From Streptantibioticus_C sp963761325 (GTDB lineage: Bacteria; Actinomycetota; Actinomycetes; Streptomycetales; Streptomycetaceae): a stretch of DNA of 64,000 nucleotides. The DNA is taken from positions 124,001-188,000 of the forward strand of contig CAVXGZ010000003.1 in NCBI GenBank assembly GCA_963761325.1, given 5' to 3'. Below the pieces are notes generated by a model. The model did no database searches. It saw only the letters and a program-made list of their open reading frames with translations, and was not told the origin of the DNA. The number at the start of each line of letters is the position of its first letter. Position 1 is the stretch's first letter. Both the position numbers and the translations under genes were made by a program. Shown here piece by piece: positions 24,823-34,598 of this stretch.

Positions 24823-25572
24823 TCACGACCAGCGGCCGGTGCGGGTGTGCAGCAGGGCGGTCGCCGCGACGCCGGCGGTGGAGGTGCGCAGCACGGTGGG
24901 ACCGAGCCGGTGCGGCAGCGCTCCGGCGGCGGTGAACGCCGCGAGCTCCTCCGGCGCGACGCCGCCCTCCGGGCCGACGACGACCACGATCTCGCCGCGT
25001 TCGGGCAGGGGCGCCCCGGCCAGCGGGTCGGCGCCCTCCTCGTGCAGCACGGCGGCGAAGGCGGCGCCGGACAGCAGCGCGGCGACCTGACGGGTCGTCA
25101 TGAGGTCGGCGACCGGCGGGAACCGCAGCCGCCTGGCCTGCTTGCCGGCCTCCCGGGCGGTGGCCCGCCACTTGGCCAGCGCCTTGTCGCCCCGCTCGCC
25201 CTTCCACTGGGTGACGCAGCGCGAGGCGGCCCACGGCACGACGGCGTCCACCCCGGCCTCGGTCATGGTCTCGACGGCCAACTCGCCGCGGTCGCCCTTG
25301 GGCAGCGCCTGGACGACGGTGAGCCTGGTGGCCGGCGCCGGTTCGGTGAGCCGCCGGGTGACGGCGACCTCCAGCCGGTCCTTGCCGTGCACGGCGGCGA
25401 CCGTGCCCTGCACGCCGGCGCCCTCGCCGTCGGTGAGCACCACGGCCTCGCCGGCCCGCAGCCGGCGCACCGAGACGGCGTGCCGGCCCTCCGGCCCGTC
25501 GAGCACGACCGTCGCGTCGGCCGTCGCGTCCGCCAACTCCCCCGGCGGGACCAGGAAGACCGGCGCGGTCAT
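24823..25572 (-). CDS. rsmE: 16S rRNA (uracil1498-N3)-methyltransferase RsmE
   Basis: SAM-dependent methyltransferase of the SPOUT (knotted) class, 249 residues. VVVVGPEGGVAPEELAAF and LGPTVLRTSTAGVAA form the SAM-binding trefoil knot. The N-terminal PUA-like domain includes GPEGRHAVSVRRLRAGE, and VQALPKGDR is a conserved link. The ATG overlaps the nitronate monooxygenase stop by four bases (ATGA), so translation is coupled. In many actinobacteria rsmE follows dnaJ; here one gene is interposed. Confidence 0.93.
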   Translation of the reverse strand: MTAPVFLVPPGELADATADATVVLDGPEGRHAVSVRRLRAGEAVVLTDGEGAGVQGTVAAVHGKDRLEVAVTRRLTEPAPATRLTVVQALPKGDRGELAVETMTEAGVDAVVPWAASRCVTQWKGERGDKALAKWRATAREAGKQARRLRFPPVADLMTTRQVAALLSGAAFAAVLHEEGADPLAGAPLPERGEIVVVVGPEGGVAPEELAAFTAAGALPHRLGPTVLRTSTAGVAATALLHTRTGRWS

Positions 25573-26630
25573 GACCCGGCACGCTCCGGGCGGGCGGCGG
25601 CCAGCTCCTCGCGGAGCGTGTCGACCAGCCGGGCGGCCGGCAGCGGGCGGGCCAGCCGGTGCCCCTGCCCGGCCCACAGCGCCATCGCCTGCGGATCGCC
25701 CTTGGCGGCGGCGGCCTTGCGCAGCCCGGAGGTCAGGAAGTGCACCTGCGGGTAGGCGGCGGGCGCGTACGGGCCGTGCTCGCGCAGGAAGCGGTTGACC
25801 AGGCCGCGCGCCGGCCGCCCGGAGAACGCCCGGGTCAACTCGGTGTGGCCGTAGGTCGGATCGGTCATCGCCCGCTTGTGCAGCTCGTTGGCGCCGGACT
25901 CCGGGCAGACCAGGAACGCGGTGCCCAGTTGGGCGGCGACCGCGCCGGCCGCCAGCACCGCGGCGATCTGGCCGCCGCGCATGATCCCGCCGGCCGCCAC
26001 GACCGGCAGCCCGACCGTCTCGCGTACCGAGGTGACCAGGTTGAGCAGCCCGCTGCCGGCCCCGTCCAGCCCCGGGTCGTCGTGGTGGGTGCCCTGGTGG
26101 CCGCCGGCCTCGATGCCCTGCGCGCACACCGCGTCCGCGCCGGCCGCCCGCGCGGCCCGCGCCTCGGCGACCGAGGTGACGGTGACCACGGTGCGGGTGC
26201 CGGCCCGGGCGAACGCGGCCAGCAACTCCGCCTCCGGGCAGCCGAAGGTGAAGCTCACCACCGGCACCGGGCTCTCCAGCAGCGCCGCCGCCTTCGCCCC
26301 GAACGCGTCGTCGGCCGGACCGTACGGGTCGCCCAACTCCGCCTGGTAGTAGGCGGCCTCGCCGGACAGCCGCTCCCGGTAGACCTCCACCGGCGACCGG
26401 TCGGCGACCGGGAGCTGCGGCATGAAGAGGTTGACGCCGAACGGCCGGGCGGTGAGCGCGCGCAACTCGGCGATCTGCCGCAGCATCGTGTCCGCGCTCT
26501 GGTATCCGGCGGCGAGGAAGCCCAGCCCGCCGGCCTCGCTCACCTGGGCGGCCAGCGCGGGGCAGGAGGCGCCTCCCGCCATCGGGGCCTGGACGACGGG
26601 CACGGTGAACAGGTCGGTCAGCGCTGGCAT
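25569..26630 (-). CDS. Nitronate monooxygenase family flavoprotein
   Basis: FMN-dependent TIM-barrel oxidoreductase of 353 residues related to nitronate monooxygenase and 2-nitropropane dioxygenase. PVVQAPMAGGASCPALAAQ is the N-terminal FMN loop. DAVCAQGIEAGGHQGTH contains the catalytic-type His of class I enzymes, and VVAAGGIMRGGQIAAVLAAG binds phosphate. It oxidises toxic alkyl nitronates in characterised relatives; the native substrate here is not known. It lies between dnaJ and rsmE, overlapping the latter by four bases. That suggests co-expression with RNA-modification or heat-shock genes, probably by chance of position. Confidence 0.87.
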   Translation of the reverse strand: MPALTDLFTVPVVQAPMAGGASCPALAAQVSEAGGLGFLAAGYQSADTMLRQIAELRALTARPFGVNLFMPQLPVADRSPVEVYRERLSGEAAYYQAELGDPYGPADDAFGAKAAALLESPVPVVSFTFGCPEAELLAAFARAGTRTVVTVTSVAEARAARAAGADAVCAQGIEAGGHQGTHHDDPGLDGAGSGLLNLVTSVRETVGLPVVAAGGIMRGGQIAAVLAAGAVAAQLGTAFLVCPESGANELHKRAMTDPTYGHTELTRAFSGRPARGLVNRFLREHGPYAPAAYPQVHFLTSGLRKAAAAKGDPQAMALWAGQGHRLARPLPAARLVDTLREELAAARPERAGS

Positions 26631-26687
26631 GCGCCCATGGTGTCACGTGCCGTCCCGGGCCGGGGCCACGGGACGGCACGCGGCGGC

Positions 26688-27821
26688 TCAGCGGCCGTTG
26701 AACGCGTCCTTGAGCCGGGAGAACAGGCCCTGCTGGCCGGGCTGGAAGTGGCCGGAGGGCCGCTCCTCGCCGCGCAGCACGGCCAGCCTGCGCAGCAGAT
26801 CCTCCTGCTCGGGATCCAGCTTGTTCGGCGTCTGCACCTCGACGTGCACGATCAGGTCGCCGCGGCCGCCGCCGCGCAGGTGCGTGATGCCGCGCTGGTG
26901 CAGCGGGATCGACTGGCCGGACTGGGTGCCGGGGCGGATGTCCACCTCGTCCAGGCCGTCCAGCGTCTCCAGCGGCACCTGGGTGCCGAGCGCGGCCGCC
27001 GTCATCGGGATGGTCACCGTGCAGTGCAGGTCGTCGCCGCGCCGCTGGAAGACCGCGTGCGGCGCCTCGCGGATCTCGACGTACAGATCGCCGGCCGGGC
27101 CGCCGCCGGGGCCGACCTCGCCCTCGCCGGCCAGCTGGATGCGGGTGCCGTTGTCCACGCCGGCCGGGATCTTGACGGTCAGCGTGCGGCGCGAGCGCAC
27201 CCGGCCGTCGCCGGCGCACTCCGGGCACGGGGTCGGCACCACGGTGCCGAAGCCCTGGCACTGCGGGCACGGCCGCGAGGTCATGACCTGGCCGAGGAAG
27301 GACCGGGTGACCTGGGAGACCTCACCGCGGCCGCGGCACATGTCGCAGGTCTGCGCCGAGGTGCCGGGCGCCGCGCCCTCGCCGTTGCAGGTGCCGCAGG
27401 TGACCGCGGTGTCCACCTGGATGTCCTTGGTGGTGCCGAACGCGGCCTCGTCCAGCTCGATCTCCAGCCGGATCATGGCGTCCTGGCCGCGGCGGCTGCG
27501 CGAGCGCGGTCCGCGCTGCGAGGCCTGGCCGAAGAAGGCGTCCATGATGTCGCTGAAGTTGCCGAAGCCGCCGCCGCCGAAGCCGGCACCGCCGCCGCCG
27601 TTGGCGGACAGCGGGTCGCCGCCGAGGTCGTAGACCTGCTTCTTCTGCGGGTCGGAGAGCACCTCGTAGGCGGCGTTGATCTCCTTGAACCGCTCCTGCG
27701 TCTTCGGGTCCGGGTTGACGTCCGGGTGCAGTTCACGGGCCAGGCGGCGGAACGCCTTCTTGATCTCGTCCTGGCCCGCGTCACGCCGAACGCCGAGGAC
27801 CGCGTAATAGTCCGTCGCCAC
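26688..27821 (-). CDS. dnaJ: Chaperone DnaJ
   Basis: Hsp40 co-chaperone of 377 residues that stimulates DnaK's ATPase and presents substrates. The J domain has YYAVLGVRRDAGQDEI and the essential HPD in RELHPDVNPD. A short Gly/Phe region follows (GGGGAGFGGGGFGNF). Four zinc-finger repeats are visible as CGTCNGEG, CDMCRGRG, CPQCQGFG and CPECAGDG. The C-terminal beta domains end in FSRLKDAFNGR. GTG 27821 comes directly after the hrcA stop with no gap. The hrcA-dnaJ pair is the second, HrcA-linked copy found in actinomycetes; the dnaK-operon copy is elsewhere. Confidence 0.95.
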   Translation of the reverse strand: MATDYYAVLGVRRDAGQDEIKKAFRRLARELHPDVNPDPKTQERFKEINAAYEVLSDPQKKQVYDLGGDPLSANGGGGAGFGGGGFGNFSDIMDAFFGQASQRGPRSRSRRGQDAMIRLEIELDEAAFGTTKDIQVDTAVTCGTCNGEGAAPGTSAQTCDMCRGRGEVSQVTRSFLGQVMTSRPCPQCQGFGTVVPTPCPECAGDGRVRSRRTLTVKIPAGVDNGTRIQLAGEGEVGPGGGPAGDLYVEIREAPHAVFQRRGDDLHCTVTIPMTAAALGTQVPLETLDGLDEVDIRPGTQSGQSIPLHQRGITHLRGGGRGDLIVHVEVQTPNKLDPEQEDLLRRLAVLRGEERPSGHFQPGQQGLFSRLKDAFNGR

Positions 27822-28838
27822 TTACGACTCCGCCAGGATCTGTCCGACGTACCTCGCCACTGCGCGTACCGCTCCCATCGTTCCGGGGTAGTCCATGCGG
27901 GTGGGGCCGACCACGCCGAGCCTGGCGACCGCCTCGTCGCCCGAACCGTAGCCCACGGCGACGACCGACGTGGAGTTCAGGCCCTCATGGGCGTTCTCAT
28001 GACCGATTCGTACCGTCACGCCCGCGTCCTTGACCTCGCCGAGGAGCTTGAGCAGGACCACCTGCTCCTCCAGCGCCTCCAGGACCGGGCGGATCGTGAG
28101 GGGGAAGTCGTGGTTGAACCGGGTGAGGTTCGCCGTGCCGCCGAGCATGATGCGCTCCTCGGTCTCCTCCACCAGCGTCTCCAGCAAGGTGGCGAGCATG
28201 ATGGTGACCGAGGGGCGGTCGTCGGGCTCGAAGGACTCCGGCAGATCCTGCACCAGCGGCGGCACGTCGGAGAACCGGCGGCCCACCACGCGGCTGTTGA
28301 GCCGGGCGCGCAGATCGGCCAGCACCGTCTCGCCCACCGGCGCCGGGCAGTCCACCAGGCGCTGCTCGACCCGGCCGGTGTCGGTGATCAGCACCAGCAT
28401 CACCCGGGCGGGCGCCAGCGCCAGCAGTTCGACGTGCCGAACCGTGGAGCGGGTCAGCGACGGGTACTGCACGACCGCGACCTGCCGGGTCAGCTGCGCC
28501 AGCAGCCGCACCGTGCGGGCCACCACGTCGTCGAGGTCGACCGCGCCGTCCAGGAAGTTCTGGATGGCGCGGCGCTCCGCGACGGTGAGCGGCTTGACGC
28601 CGGCCAGCCGGTCGACGAAGAGCCGGTAGCCCTTGTCGGTCGGGATGCGCCCGGCGCTGGTGTGCGGCTGGTGGATGAAGCCCTCTTCCTCCAGCACCGC
28701 CATGTCGTTGCGCACGGTGGCCGGCGACACGCCGAGCCGGTGACGCTCGGTGAGCGCCTTGGAACCCACCGGCTCCTCGGTGCCGACGTAGTCCTGGACG
28801 ATGGCGCGCAGCACTTCCAACCTGCGTTCACTGAGCAC
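27822..28838 (-). CDS. hrcA: Heat-inducible transcription repressor HrcA
   Basis: Repressor of class I heat-shock genes, 338 residues. The N-terminal winged helix reads LSERRLEVLRAIVQDY and KALTERHRLGVSPATVRNDMA; VLEEEGFIHQPHTSAGRIPT is the family signature. The rest is the GAF-like dimer domain. It binds CIRCE operators and needs GroEL for activity. GTG 28838 follows GGAGG at nine bases; the ATG at 28907 would place the CIRCE site inside the gene. A CIRCE-type inverted repeat 60-90 bp upstream indicates autoregulation. Confidence 0.95.
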   Translation of the reverse strand: MLSERRLEVLRAIVQDYVGTEEPVGSKALTERHRLGVSPATVRNDMAVLEEEGFIHQPHTSAGRIPTDKGYRLFVDRLAGVKPLTVAERRAIQNFLDGAVDLDDVVARTVRLLAQLTRQVAVVQYPSLTRSTVRHVELLALAPARVMLVLITDTGRVEQRLVDCPAPVGETVLADLRARLNSRVVGRRFSDVPPLVQDLPESFEPDDRPSVTIMLATLLETLVEETEERIMLGGTANLTRFNHDFPLTIRPVLEALEEQVVLLKLLGEVKDAGVTVRIGHENAHEGLNSTSVVAVGYGSGDEAVARLGVVGPTRMDYPGTMGAVRAVARYVGQILAES

Positions 28839-28900
28839 GCGTGCGCACCTCCAAGCCGCCAGCCGTCCGGTCTGCCAAGGGAACGGGCGATCCGTCCCCC

Positions 28901-28927
28901 CTGGCACTCACACGTCCGGAGTGCCAG
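28901..28927. promoter_or_regulatory. CIRCE operator upstream of hrcA
   Basis: CTGGCACTC, nine bases, GAGTGCCAG: a perfect 9-9-9 inverted repeat matching the CIRCE layout (consensus TTAGCACTC-N9-GAGTGCTAA), with G/C changes at the outer positions. It is the expected HrcA binding site in the hrcA-dnaJ promoter region. Confidence 0.93.
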
Positions 28928-29058
28928 ATCCCCGCAGCCAGTGTACGGCGGAGTAGCAAGGGCACGGCAAGAGCCGTCCTCGGCTGTCCCGACCGGCCGC
29001 CGCCGCGCACGCCACGGTACCGTGCGCGGTGCCGCGCGCCTGCGGATAGCGTCAGCTT

Positions 29059-29817
29059 GTGGAAAACACTTCACCCGGGCCCGGACCCGCGCAGGGCGCG
29101 CCGGGCGGCGGACCGGACGGCTGGGAGCGGCTGGCCCCCGGCGTCGCCCGGCGCCGGCTGCCGTTCCTCGACGTGACCGTCGGAGTCGTCGTCGGCACCG
29201 AGGGCGTCCTGGTGGTCGACACCGGCTCCACGCTGCGGGAGGGCGCGGTGCTGCGCCACGAGGTCGGCGAGCTGACCGGACGCCCGGTCAGCCATGTCGC
29301 GCTCACCCACGGCCACTTCGACCACGTCTTCGGCACCGCGGCGCTCGGCGACGGGCTGACCGTCCTGGGCGACCGGGCGCTGATCGGTCTGCTGGAGCGG
29401 GGCCGCGACGAACTTCGCTCCGACGCGGTGCGGCACGGGGTGGACCCTGGCGACGCCGCCCGGGCCGCCGAGGCGCTGGTGGTGCCCGGCGTCGCGGTGG
29501 ACGGCCGGCACACGCTGGACCTGGGCGCCCGCGAGGTGGTGCTGGTCGGCGCGGGCCCCGGGCACACCGGGCACGACCTGGCGGTGCTGGTCCCCGGCAC
29601 GCCGGCGGTGGTCTTCTGCGGCGATCTGGTCGAGGAGTCCGGCGAACCGCTGGCCGGCCCGGACGCGGTGCCCGCCGGCTGGCCCGCCGCGCTCGACCGG
29701 CTGCTCGAACTGGGCGGCGAGACCGCCGTCTACGTGCCCGGGCACGGCGCGACGGTGGACGCGCGGTTCGTCCGCGACCAGCGCGACGCGCTCGCCCGGC
29801 GGTTCGCGGACGGCTGA
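29059..29817 (+). CDS. MBL-fold metallo-hydrolase
   Basis: Zinc hydrolase of the metallo-beta-lactamase superfamily, 252 residues, without a signal peptide. THGHFDHVFG is the metal motif, GPGHTGHDLAV and FCGDLVEESG give further ligands, and YVPGHGATVDARFV the last His. The first 25 residues are Pro/Gly-rich. No ribosome site precedes GTG 29059; TAGCGT at 29047-29052 is spaced so that transcription would start on the G of GTG, so a leaderless message is likely. It is divergent from hrcA. The substrate is unknown; glyoxalase II or lactonase-like functions are possible but unsupported. Confidence 0.87.
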   Translation: MENTSPGPGPAQGAPGGGPDGWERLAPGVARRRLPFLDVTVGVVVGTEGVLVVDTGSTLREGAVLRHEVGELTGRPVSHVALTHGHFDHVFGTAALGDGLTVLGDRALIGLLERGRDELRSDAVRHGVDPGDAARAAEALVVPGVAVDGRHTLDLGAREVVLVGAGPGHTGHDLAVLVPGTPAVVFCGDLVEESGEPLAGPDAVPAGWPAALDRLLELGGETAVYVPGHGATVDARFVRDQRDALARRFADG

Positions 29818-29843
29818 CATCCGGCGCGGTTACCATCTCGGCC

Positions 29844-30677
29844 ATGCGCAGCAGGAGTTACGGTCCCGACCTCACCCCGCCGTGGAAGCGCTCCGCGCCG
29901 GCCCCCGAGGTCCCGGCCGACCGCGGCCTGGTCGTCGAGGAGGCCGGCACCGGCTTCTGCGGCGCGGTGGCGGCCTGCGAGAAGTCCGCGCAGGGCCTCA
30001 CCGTGACCCTGGAGGACCGCTTCGGCAAGCTGCGGGTCTTCCCGATGGAGCCGCGCGGCTTCCTGCTGGACGGCAAGGTGGTCACCCTGGTGCGCCCGTC
30101 CCCCGCCGCCGGCCCGCCCGCCCGGCGGCTCACCGCGTCCGGCTCGATCGCGGTGCCGGACGCGCGGGCCCGGGTCGCCAGGGCGGGGCGGATCTACGTC
30201 GAGGGCCGGCACGACGCGGAGCTGGTGGAACGGGTCTGGGGTGACGACCTGCGCGTCGAGGGCGTCGTCGTGGAGTACCTCGAAGGGGTCGACGACCTGC
30301 CCGCGGTGGTCGACGCCTTCTCGCCCGGCCCGGACGCCCGGCTCGGCGTGCTCGTCGACCACCTGGTCCCCGGCAGCAAGGAGTCGCGGATCGCCGCCTC
30401 GGTGACCGGCGAGCACGTCCTGGTGGTGGGCCACCCCTTCATCGACGTCTGGGCCGCGGTCAAGCCGGCCCGGCTCGGCATCCCGGACTGGCCGGACGTG
30501 CCGCGCGGGCAGGACTGGAAGACCGGCACCTGCCGCGCGCTGGGCTGGCCGGAGAACACCGGCGCGGCCTGGCAGCGGATCCTCGGCGCCGTGCGCTCCT
30601 ACCGCGACCTGCGGCCCGAACTGCTGGGCCGGGTCGAGGAGTTGATCGACTTCGTGACGGCCGACCCGGACGCCTGA
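29844..30677 (+). CDS. DUF3097 family protein
   Basis: Actinobacteria-specific protein of 277 residues, function unknown. It begins RSRSYGPDLTPPWKR, as members of the family do. From about residue 110, RIYVEGRHDAELVERVWGD and LGVLVDHLVPGSKESR resemble a Toprim-like fold: a Glu in V-E-G-x-x-D-A-E-L and an acidic strand end L-V-D-H. VGHPFIDVWAAVKP and RGQDWKTGTCRALGW near the C-terminus are strongly conserved-looking. It follows the MBL gene by 26 bp on the same strand and is convergent with hemW, with a small GACCGC/GCGGTC stem (30681-30700) between. A nucleic-acid role is a guess from the Toprim-like pattern. Confidence 0.8.
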   Translation: MRSRSYGPDLTPPWKRSAPAPEVPADRGLVVEEAGTGFCGAVAACEKSAQGLTVTLEDRFGKLRVFPMEPRGFLLDGKVVTLVRPSPAAGPPARRLTASGSIAVPDARARVARAGRIYVEGRHDAELVERVWGDDLRVEGVVVEYLEGVDDLPAVVDAFSPGPDARLGVLVDHLVPGSKESRIAASVTGEHVLVVGHPFIDVWAAVKPARLGIPDWPDVPRGQDWKTGTCRALGWPENTGAAWQRILGAVRSYRDLRPELLGRVEELIDFVTADPDA

Positions 30678-30698
30678 CCGGACCGCCGGCCGCAGCGG

Positions 30699-31940
30699 TC
30701 AGTCGACCAGGTCCCGGACCACCGCGTCGGCCAGCAGCCGGCCGCGCAGGGTGAGCACGGCCCGGCCGGCCGCGTACGGGACCGGGTCGAGCAGGCCGTC
30801 GGAGACCGCCCGGTCCGCGGCGCGGGCGCCGGCCGGGCGCAGCAGGGCCAGCGGGCAGCCGTCGGACAGCCGCAGTTCGAGCAGGATCCGCTCCACCCGG
30901 CGGTCCTCGTCCGTCAGCAGCTCGCGTCCGGCGCCGGGCGAGCGGGACTCGGCGAACGCCTGCGCGTAGGCGCCGGGGTGCTTCACGTTCCACCAGCGCA
31001 CCCCGCCGACGTGGCTGTGCGCGCCGGGGCCGGCGCCCCACCAGTCGGCGCCGCGCCAGTACAGCTCGTTGTGCCGGCAGCGGGCGGCTTCTGCGGTGGC
31101 CCAGTTGGACACCTCGTACCAGTGGAAGCCGGCAGCGGTGAGCGCCCGCTCGGCCATCAGGTAGCGGTCGGCGTGCACGTCGTCGTCGGTGGGCTCGATC
31201 TCGCCGCGCCGGATGCGCCGGGCCAGCCCGGTGCCCTCCTCGACGATCAGCGCGTACGCGGAGACGTGGTCAGGACCGGCCGCGACCGCCGCGTCCAGCG
31301 ACGCCTGCCAGTCCGCGTCGGACTCGCCGGGCGTGCCGTAGATGAGGTCGAGGTTGACGTGCTCGAACCCGGCCGTGCGCGCCTCGGCCACGCACGCCTG
31401 CGGGCGGCCGGGGGTGTGGGTGCGGTCCAGGATCCGCAGGACGTGCGGGCGCACGCTCTGCATGCCGAACGAGATCCGGTTGAAGCCGCCCGCGCGCAGC
31501 GCCGCGAGGTATTCCGGGTCGACGGTCTCCGGGTTGGCCTCGGTGGTGACCTCGGCGTCCGGGGCGAGCCCGAACTCGTCGCGTATCACCGACAGGGTGC
31601 GCGCCAGGTCGCCGGCGGCCAGCAGGGTGGGCGTGCCGCCGCCGACGAAGACGGTCTCGACCCGGCGCGGGTCGTCGCCCAGCACCTTGCGGGCCAGCCG
31701 GATCTCCTCGGCGAGGGTGTCGGCGTAGTTGTCGCGGGAGGCGAGCGCGCCGCCGGAGCCGCGCAGTTCGCTCGCGGTGTAGGTGTTGAAGTCGCAGTAC
31801 CCGCAGCGCGTCGCGCAGTAGGGGACGTGCAGGTAGAAGCCGAGCGGCCGCTCGGCGGCACCGGCCAGGGCATGGCCAGGCAGCGCCCCGTCACGGGGCA
31901 CGGGCTCGCCGTCGGGCAGTACGGAAGGCATACCGCCCAT
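30699..31940 (-). CDS. hemW: Radical SAM heme chaperone HemW
   Basis: Radical-SAM protein of 413 residues, related to oxygen-independent coproporphyrinogen oxidase HemN but acting as a heme chaperone. Cys42, Cys46 and Cys49 in CATRCGYCDF bind the 4Fe-4S cluster; the following FNTYTA is typical of HemW. VETVFVGGGTPTLL and ISFGMQSV are core motifs, and the C-terminal HemN domain contains HNELYWRGADWWGAGPGAHS. Most HemW proteins lack the fourth N-terminal Cys of true HemN, as here. It lies in the usual lepA-hemW neighbourhood, minus strand, 39 bp after fadD. Confidence 0.9.
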   Translation of the reverse strand: MGGMPSVLPDGEPVPRDGALPGHALAGAAERPLGFYLHVPYCATRCGYCDFNTYTASELRGSGGALASRDNYADTLAEEIRLARKVLGDDPRRVETVFVGGGTPTLLAAGDLARTLSVIRDEFGLAPDAEVTTEANPETVDPEYLAALRAGGFNRISFGMQSVRPHVLRILDRTHTPGRPQACVAEARTAGFEHVNLDLIYGTPGESDADWQASLDAAVAAGPDHVSAYALIVEEGTGLARRIRRGEIEPTDDDVHADRYLMAERALTAAGFHWYEVSNWATAEAARCRHNELYWRGADWWGAGPGAHSHVGGVRWWNVKHPGAYAQAFAESRSPGAGRELLTDEDRRVERILLELRLSDGCPLALLRPAGARAADRAVSDGLLDPVPYAAGRAVLTLRGRLLADAVVRDLVD

Positions 31941-31979
31941 TGTCCGGCATCGCGCCCGTGCCCCGTGCGGGGCGGCCGG

Positions 31980-33860
<1,881 letters not shown>

Positions 33861-34133
33861 GAAAACCTCCGGGGGGCGCCGGGCCCGTTCATCGCGTCGT
33901 TGCTAGTGACTCACGAGTAACCTTCAAGCAGTGCTACAGGGTAGACGCGGATTCCGCAGCATGTAAGAGCTCGCGGCATGCTTCATGGAACCTCCCCCAG
34001 CGAGCCCCCGCACAGCGCTGCTTCCCAGGTCCGTGCCAGTGCCGGCCGCTCCCGGCCGGCGCCTGCGGGGCGGGCGGCGCGACACCGGGGCGAGTGGCCG
34101 GTTCCGGGTGGCCGGATCACCGGCGGTCCGGCC
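33861..34133. other. Intergenic region: fadD promoter side, no gene
   Basis: Holds the candidate operator at 33907-33922 and, toward 34000-34130, G/C-rich sequence with no convincing reading frame on either strand. It is downstream of the small secreted-protein gene. Confidence 0.5.
33907..33922. promoter_or_regulatory. Candidate operator in the fadD promoter region
   Basis: GTGACTCACGAGTAAC is a 16-bp imperfect palindrome with core ACTC-AC-GAGT. Its position, about 50 bp upstream of the ligase start, and its size suit a TetR-type fatty-acid regulator. The regulator is not in this window. Confidence 0.4.
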
Positions 34134-34472
34134 TCAGCCGCCGGCCGGCAGCCCGCCGAGCAGCCCCTGCGGACGGGGCGGGACACCGTGCCGCGGCGCG
34201 GGCGTGCGGTCGACCGCGGTGCACAGCGCCTTGACCCCGTCGGCGTCCGGACCTGCGTCGACGTGGTTGAACACCTTCGGCAGCGAGCCGGTGTTCAGTA
34301 CGTGCCGCCCGGTCTCGCCGAGGTCGTGCACCGCGCACCCGGCGCCCTGGTTGACGCTCAGGTGCCGCCCGTCGAGACCGTCGGCCCACGCAGGGGAGAC
34401 GGCGGCGCCCACGACGAGCGCCGAACCCGCCACGGCGAACAGCGCCCGGCCCGCCGAAGTGATGTCTGTCAC
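34134..34472 (-). CDS. Small secreted protein of unknown function
   Basis: Protein of 112 residues with a clear Sec signal peptide: charged start, then ALFAVAGSALVVGAAVSPAWADG, cleaved probably after AWA. The mature ~80 residues contain two cysteines (GAGCAVHDL and ALCTAV) that could form a disulfide, several Asn/Gly/Val runs (NQGAGC, LNTGSLPKVFNH), and a Pro-rich tail. GTG 34472 has GGAAGG six bases upstream. Not recognised; the size and Cys pair vaguely recall small Streptomyces surface proteins, but chaplin motifs are absent. It stands alone between fadD and lepA. Confidence 0.65.
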   Translation of the reverse strand: MTDITSAGRALFAVAGSALVVGAAVSPAWADGLDGRHLSVNQGAGCAVHDLGETGRHVLNTGSLPKVFNHVDAGPDADGVKALCTAVDRTPAPRHGVPPRPQGLLGGLPAGG

Positions 34473-34598
34473 GGTGTGCCTTCCCGCGCGGCGCGCTCAC
34501 GCCGCTGCCACCGTGCGTAACGGCCCGGCGGCCCGGCCGTCACGCTGCGCAGCCGCCGGGTCCGGGCCGTCCCGCGCCCGGCCCCGGCTCGCGGCCGG

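Noticed and set aside
25659..30677. A 1672-codon open frame on the plus strand
   Set aside because: It runs antisense over rsmE, the nitronate monooxygenase and dnaJ-hrcA and then joins DUF3097. Its residues are the Arg/Ala/Gly composition expected of a shadow in a high-GC genome; only the DUF3097 end is real.
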